A DNA stretch of 64,000 bases from Berberis thunbergii (taxonomy: Eukaryota; Streptophyta; Magnoliopsida; Ranunculales; Berberidaceae): NCBI GenBank assembly GCA_003290165.1, contig QNQO01002066.1, positions 62,001 through 126,000 on the forward strand, read 5' to 3'. The position numbers were made by a program, and so were the translations under genes. The notes beneath the pieces were generated by a model. It saw nothing but the letters and a program-made list of their open reading frames with translations, was not told where the DNA came from and made no database searches. Positions 58,311 to 64,000 of this stretch are shown one piece after another (position 1 is the stretch's first letter; the number at the start of each line of letters is the position of its first letter).

Positions 58311-59880
58311 GTGAAATGGAAAATTAAGGTAGTAAAAGTCGCTCTTCTCACACTTTGGAACATTCTAAGTATTTTGTAATGCTTTTACCATTTTTGTAAC
58401 TTAATAAGCACAATAATGATTCATTCAAGTTCAGTTTAAATAAACTTAGAACGTTGAACCATGTTTGACAATGAATAAAAATTGAAATCCTTGCTAGTGA
58501 ATAAAGAAGTTGCCACATATCTGTAAACTTAATAATGTAAAGTACATAATGTAGTATATGATATGAAATATAAGAAACTACTTATCAAAGAAGCGAAAAC
58601 ACGGTCCAACTCCAGTAGCATATAAAGCATCCTAGACTGGCTTAGTGAACTAGTGTTCTAGATTGTTAGGGGAAAGATTTATGTGAACTTCTGTTCTCAG
58701 TGAAACCTACTCTTATGTATCTCCTACCGTCTAGGGACTTCCTGAGTATTTACATGTTGCATTCGCCTCACAGTAAAATGGTGAAAGGATTGGAGTCATA
58801 AATAACATACTAAAAACAAAAAGTAGAATAATAAAACAAAAAATGCATACGCAACAGAGTAGTTTTTAGTGAGTGCATTTGTTGGAGAGTGATTACTAAT
58901 TAAGAACCCTCAACACAATAGAATCCATAGGAAAAATATATATTTGCTAGTGTTTGATTAGTTTAATCAGTGAAGGCTTGATTAGGACAAAGGAGTGAGT
59001 CAGGAAATGACCATTTTTAGTGGTGACTACCGTCACCAAATTTGTTGAACCCTTTGATGTATTATGTTAATGAAAGCAATATGGGATGAACGCTTTTCGT
59101 GACTAGAGAACCACTCACTATTCTCACGACCCCTTCAATATGGGATGAATGATTTTCGTGACTTGAGACTAGCTAGGCACTATTCATTTAATCTGTTTTA
59201 GAATCCCTGTAGCCAATCTCAGTGAGAGCCTTGAAGAAAAAGTTGGTACTTTGTGTACTCAAGCGTGTGCTTCACCAAACTCTTCACTTAGTTTTCATCA
59301 ATATAAGTTATAGTTAAAATCGGTTATAAGTTATAGTTAAAGTAGGTTCTTCACATAGACGATCTCTTACATGTATTCTTTTATGTTGTGAATTCACTCA
59401 GGATCAGATATATATGGTCTGAGTAGGACCAGATAGGTTAAGATTTCATACTTTGTTCAGTTCTGATCCCTGCGAAAATAAACTAGGACTGGGATGCGTT
59501 TGACATGGAAGAGAGAGTTCGAGGTTGAAGGTGGCCCAACAGCTTTTAAGACGTCGTCTTCAAACTCTTCCTGATTTTTTTTTTAAATAAAATAAAGGCA
59601 ACGATTACCTCACACCACCCAACCAATTTTTTTGTTTTTTTTTTTTTTGAACTTTCTCACAGCACTAATAAATACCTTAAAACTGATGAGAGTCGTCACA
59701 AACCCTTGTGCTTTCTAGAAACTTCAAGTCTCTCTCCCACTCCCCTCAAGATCTATCTAGAAGATAAGTTATCTAGAAGCAACTAATGCCTAGGTTTTTT
59801 TCAGAGAATGTTAATCTATTTGGTTCTCCAGAGAATTCCTTAAGAAAATCTAAGGTTTTACACAATTCCTCCACCTCCTT
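58311..59880. other. Upstream flank of gene C, nothing coding
   Basis: AT-rich sequence without a recognised gene. Short matches to the far upstream flank of gene A occur (tacgcaacagagtagtt at 58850; gcttgattaggacaa at 58975). A direct repeat of aatatgggatgaacg/aatgattttcgtgact occurs near 59080-59165. Confidence 0.45.
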
Positions 59881-60060
59881 AGAACTAGTATAAATAGGGG
59901 TGAAGGTTGAGTTGTGAAGATATAGGAGCAAATAAGCTCAATTGTGAATTGTGAGTTCAATCAAGAGTGGGTGTGAGTTTGTAGCATTTTTGAGAAATCA
60001 ATAAAATTCAGTGTTTGTAAGTCCAAGTTCTCCTTCAAATAGAAGGCGACACTATTCAGC
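59881..60060 (+). repeat. Possible LTR or promoter remnant
   Basis: ctagtataaataggggtga at about 59886 is a strong TATA-like sequence and aataaaattcagtg at about 60001 is a polyadenylation-like signal 110 bases later, the spacing of an LTR R region. No second LTR or primer site is seen, so this is weak. Confidence 0.3.
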
Positions 60061-60119
60061 ATTGTTCACGGGTTGAACACTATTCAACAATGTTCACAGT
60101 TTCCGTTGGTGAGACGCTG

Positions 60120-62160
60120 CTTTGTCGGAGATCGTTCGTGCACAGTTTGAGATTGTGAAGCAGATTGGTCTGAGACCAAGCTTACTCGACTCAGTTAAGG
60201 ATTGTGGTCAAATACTGCCATCATCAACGGCTCAGGCAAGAAGTTTTCGCCAGAAGAATGGCTTCTCAATGGGAGACCAATTATACCTTTCATGTGGGAC
60301 ATCTAGATCGCAAATGGGATATAGAGAGTACCTATTATCTGGTGCAATTCACTGAGATATCTGATCTCTTGAAGGCATTGTTTTCCAAACCTTGGGTTTT
60401 ATTCGGCTCGTTGGTCATTCCCAAACCGTGGCATGATGCTTATCTTATGGTGGATTACTCAGAGGTACCATGCTAGATTCACATTCACGAGTTTCTAGCC
60501 AACAAAGTGGAGGTGGCTGACATAGAAATTCTTGCATTCAGTATCGGCGTACTTATGGAGATTGATACTACTTTTGTTGACAATCCAAACAGCCCGTACA
60601 TCAAATTTAAGGTCTGGCTAAATATCACTAAAGCACTTCTGTGCTCAATGGAAACTGATTTTGGGATTGATAATGGAAGGATGTTTATGGTGTATTTTTG
60701 TTATGAAGATCCTCCTACTTTCTGCTTTTCTAGTGGTTTGATCGGCCATGTGTTTGGGAGGAATTACTCACTATATTATGAACGATCCACCAGCTTGAGC
60801 CCAGCAGACCGCCATCCACCATTAAACTCTCCCTTTTCTCGGAGATCAAGGACTCAATGCCATCTGGATCAGCTCTTGGGGACATCATCTCAGCTTGCTA
60901 ATTCACAACAACTTCGCCATTCGCAACTTCCTCTTCGCCGCAGTGGTTTAATCAGTGATAGTGGTCGTCGGTTGTCTTATCCGGCTGAGATTTAGGCCAC
61001 CCATGCTAGAGATACAGTTCAGCAAGCTCCTCACGTGCGAGAGGAGTCTCAAACTCCTAGAAGCTCAGTTGGTCAACGAGTTGGACTTAATGAAGCCAAA
61101 TTTTCTCAATTCAGTTATGAGTCCCCTCACCACACGGATCCGGGGGGGCTTCTGCGCAGGAAGCACAGGACGAGGTCCTGTGCACAGATCTGAACCGTCG
61201 TCTGATCTGATCCAACGCCTCAGATCAGGAGCCCCCCCCCCCCCCCCCCCCCCAATCCTCACCACACTCCCACGCAACATCAACAGACAGATGCTGAAAC
61301 CCATATTATTCGTGTCAGCAGAAGGGGCACGTCCCCAACCTTTCAACTCTTCACTTTATTGCAGTCAAGAGCAAGATAGTTACTTAATTTCAGTTGCACC
61401 GGATCAGACGGGTTGGGTCTCAACTTTTGGGCCTTGATTCACGGATTATGGGCCATTTTTGGATCTTTCAAAAAACTCTTGGCTGCCTTACTTACTCACC
61501 AATGGGCCTTTCTAATAGTGAGTTTTCTCCACTATTGGGCTCCTCAGGGGACGAATACAACCTTCTTTTTCTTGGACGTCTGGATCAAAACACATATCTT
61601 TTTCTTCTCTACCTTACTCCTTGACTAATGTTGTTCGGTTGCACCCCTCTCCTTCCACAGTGGTCACGACTCCCCACCCTCCTGTCCTTGTCTCTGTCTT
61701 CCACGCTCGAGCCTTCTCCAATTTATACTATAGCAAGGTCATGTTCAGTCTCTGCCAGCATCTCTCTGAATTTGTCTTCAACGACTCAAGTCTCCACCAT
61801 TCTCCATGGCTCTTCTCAGACTCGGGAGGTTTTAGAGCCTGCTGCATCCCAAGCACAGCCGGTTCAACCATGCTCTCGTCCTATTGTAGCAACAACACGT
61901 CCCCAAAAGCATTTTTCGTGCTTTACTGGAAGTAAGTTGGCTGGCCGTACAGTTGGTTTGACTCATTCTACTGCTCTTGTGATTAGGGACACTTCATTCA
62001 TTGTCTTCTTGTCTAGCCCCAAAACCTATAAGCAGACAGTTAAAGCAAGTAATATGGCTAGAGCTAGACGCGAATTGGCATTACAGTTGGGCAAACAGAA
62101 ATTAAAGTCCCGGTCTGGTTCAGTTTCTAAGATGGTTAGTAACAAGAAAACATCTGTGTA
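60120..62160 (+). pseudogene. LINE ORF1 relic
   Basis: Open pieces in changing frames (60122-60355, 60204-60476, 60507-60995, 60955-61437, 61628-62161) make up one degenerate protein. 60507-60995 has a KVWLNITKALL...FMVYFCYEDPPTFCFSSGLIGHVFG segment. It resembles the W.....L...R...YE.LP.FC..CG..GH region of plant LINE ORF1 (end of DUF4283 region and zinc knuckle), though the Cys pattern is decayed. The later part is Ser/Pro/Arg-rich and ends basic. A C homopolymer lies inside. Function in the family is RNA binding. Confidence 0.55.
61232..61253 (+). repeat. Poly-C run
   Basis: 22 consecutive C, unusual in an AT-rich plant region; its length may vary between individuals or be a sequencing artefact. 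Confidence 0.85.
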
Positions 62161-62379
62161 ATTCCAGTTATGACAAGGCTACTACACCTCCTGTTACCTC
62201 TCTCACTTAGGTTACTACAGTTTCTGTTACTTCTACCGTAGTCTCTTCATATAACAGTACTTCTTGCTGGATGCCCTCTACCACAATTTTTGCTCATGCC
62301 ATTGGCTCGGATGTTGATTATGCTCTTCCCACTCCTGATTCACCACCGGTTTAGGCGGCCACCTCTAAAGGGTTGCCCC

Positions 62380-64000
62380 ATCTGCCATGATACTCTCATG
62401 AAATGCTAGAGGTGCAAAGTCTCCCGAGGTGTTCCAAAACATAAAGACCGTCTCCTGTCAGTCCAATTTAAATATTATTTTTCATTCTGAAACTAAGGCT
62501 ACCCCGCCAAAATGGACCATACTCATCAGAGACTAGGTTTCCTTCATGGACTTTCAGTTCCTGTGCAAGGACAATCTGGAGGGAAAAACTCTCTTATGGA
62601 AAGAAAGGTATCCACCTTACTCTAATTTCATTTTCTAAATACTACTTTAATTGCACTATTACTGATTATTATGCTACTAACGTCTGGTTTGCTCCTTTTG
62701 TCTATGGAAAACCTAATCTGGCTTGCCGGGTTCATTTTTGGAATATTATGCTGCATGTTTATGATCTTCAACCCCTCCTTGGTATTTCATTGGAGATCTC
62801 AATGATCTCTATGATTCCACAGAAAAATTGGGGGGCAACAGGCCTACTGTCTCAACTCTCAGTCATCTCAGAAATTTTATTGACATTCATCAACTGATAG
62901 ACCTCCCTCTTCAAGGATCCAGTTCACTTGGCATAACAAGCGTCAAGATCAGCATGGCATCAAAGTTAAACTCGACAGGGTTCTAGTTAATACTAATTGG
63001 ATGGATCTGTTTCTCTATGCTTCCTCGTTCAATACATGCTCCTTCCTCTGATTATAGAGCTATATCATTACAACTAGTGACTCATTATACGAATCAACCC
63101 AAACCTTTTAAGTTCTTTCACATGTGGACTAGGGACCCTCTCTGCTGTTAGCTTGTGCCTTCCACTCGGGTCCTCCGCACGCATGCATTTTTGCCTAGTA
63201 ATTTTCACTTTAAAACCAAAAGGCTCAGTTATGCTCTTACCCGGTGGAATAAGTATGATTTCTGCAATGTTCAAGTTTGCATTCATGAAACTAGGCGAGT
63301 TCTTGATTAGCTTCAGTTATGCTAATTATCTCTATATTAGAATCTCGTTTGTTTGAACTCCTTATCCGGGAAGAATTTTTTTGGCGAAATAAATCTAGCG
63401 CCTTCTGGATGGTGACCGTAACACCAAATTCTTTCACCTTACCACCCTGATGCGACAAAAATCCAATAGTATCCTGAGACTAAAGGGCTCGACGAATAAT
63501 TGGGTTTTCGAGCCGTTCGCTATGGTCCAGGTCTTGAACGATTATTTTTCAGTCTTCATTACTGGTCCCTAACCACAACATTTTTCACCTCTTTCAACCG
63601 GTTGTCTTTTCGATCGAGAATGAAGCTCTTCTGGATATCCCTACTGTAGAGGATATTAGGGAAGTGGTGTTCGTTATGGGTAGCCATAAAACCCCTGACC
63701 CGGACGATTTTCAGGCTTTCTTCTTCCAATTTTATTAGGATATTGTTAACCAATATGTCAATGAGGTTGTTTAAAACTTCTTTTCCACTAGGCAGTTGAC
63801 CCTAAACTTAATGAAGCATTCATAGCTCTGCTGCCTAAAGATGGAAATCCGATCACCCCGAACAAAATCCGACCTATTGGGCTTTGTAATGTCATTTACA
63901 AAGTGGTCTCTAAAATCCTCTCCAATCACCTCAAACCATTGCTTGACAATATTAAATCCCATAATCAAGGAAATTTTTCTCAAAGATCGATCCATTACCG
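62380..64000 (+). pseudogene. LINE endonuclease/reverse transcriptase relic, truncated by window
   Basis: Broken frames in order: near 62780-62880 a GDLNDLYDSTEKLGG...RPTVSTL stretch corresponds to the IGDFN...K.GG block of the endonuclease. Near 62955-63010 comes VKLDRVLVNTNWM (the LDR.L.N..W block). Near 63640-63960 come the reverse transcriptase start KTPDPDDFQAFFFQFY and then ALLPK...IRPIGLCNVIYKVVSKILSNHLKPLLD. Stops and shifts separate the pieces, and the catalytic YxDD box would lie beyond the window edge. Together with the ORF1 relic upstream this is one decayed L1-type element on the plus strand. Confidence 0.75.

Noticed and set aside
61065..61346. Minus-strand open frame with a glycine run
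   Set aside because: Produced by the poly-C tract; no supporting domain.
1..64000. A bacterial-type defence or biosynthetic system
   Set aside because: Intron-exon genes, plant retrotransposons and a plant pararetrovirus show this is plant nuclear DNA; no such system is present.

Overview
This is nuclear DNA from a flowering plant, most likely a eudicot. The genes have many short exons with GT-AG introns, the DNA is AT-rich and full of nested retrotransposons, and it holds a fossil plant pararetrovirus. Nothing looks bacterial. The only host genes I can support are three tandem paralogues on the minus strand, A (17134-19993), B (35254-38647) and C (54127-57790). All encode DUF21/CBS-domain (CNNM/MAM3-like) membrane proteins with the same exon plan. 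C has 13 clean exons and an open frame of 546 residues. A is open to 533 residues but has lost its last intron and last exon. B carries a 1-nt frameshift in exon 10 and is probably a pseudogene.

Layout. 1-2105: a hAT-like element end, then old Tat-type noncoding repeats split by a 1.17-kb hAT element (573-1741) with a perfect 8-bp target duplication. 2357-16243: a decayed Tat-lineage Ty3/gypsy element. Its LTR/leader segment is tandemly duplicated (2357-5027 and 5028-7640), followed by broken gag-pol on the plus strand, tandem repeats, a minus-strand ORF relic and a truncated 3' LTR. 16.7 kb and 20.2 kb: two foldback MITEs flanking gene A, the second in its promoter. 20.84-22.60 kb: a Pack-MULE-like element carrying fragments of host genes. 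24.34-32.97 kb: two pieces of an endogenous pararetrovirus (Caulimoviridae, Florendovirus-like) joined in inverted orientation, both defective. 33.7-34.6 kb: LINE ORF1 relic. 40257-53632: an Athila-lineage LTR element with both LTRs but no RT/RNase H. A second hAT copy (43690-48495) sits in its gag and carries a GDSL-lipase fragment; that copy in turn hosts a third element (44546-48433) carrying an intronless actin fragment. 59.9-64.0 kb: a decayed LINE running off the right edge.

The three genes share upstream blocks as well as exons, so the duplicated unit included the promoter. The roughly 15-kb spaces between them are largely transposon and viral insertions. The most interesting content is the three-level nest carrying two captured gene fragments, the inverted pararetrovirus junction, the stepwise decay of genes A and B relative to C, and insertion sites that can be proven from empty paralogous sites inside this same window. 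I did not find a convincing wholly new biological system.
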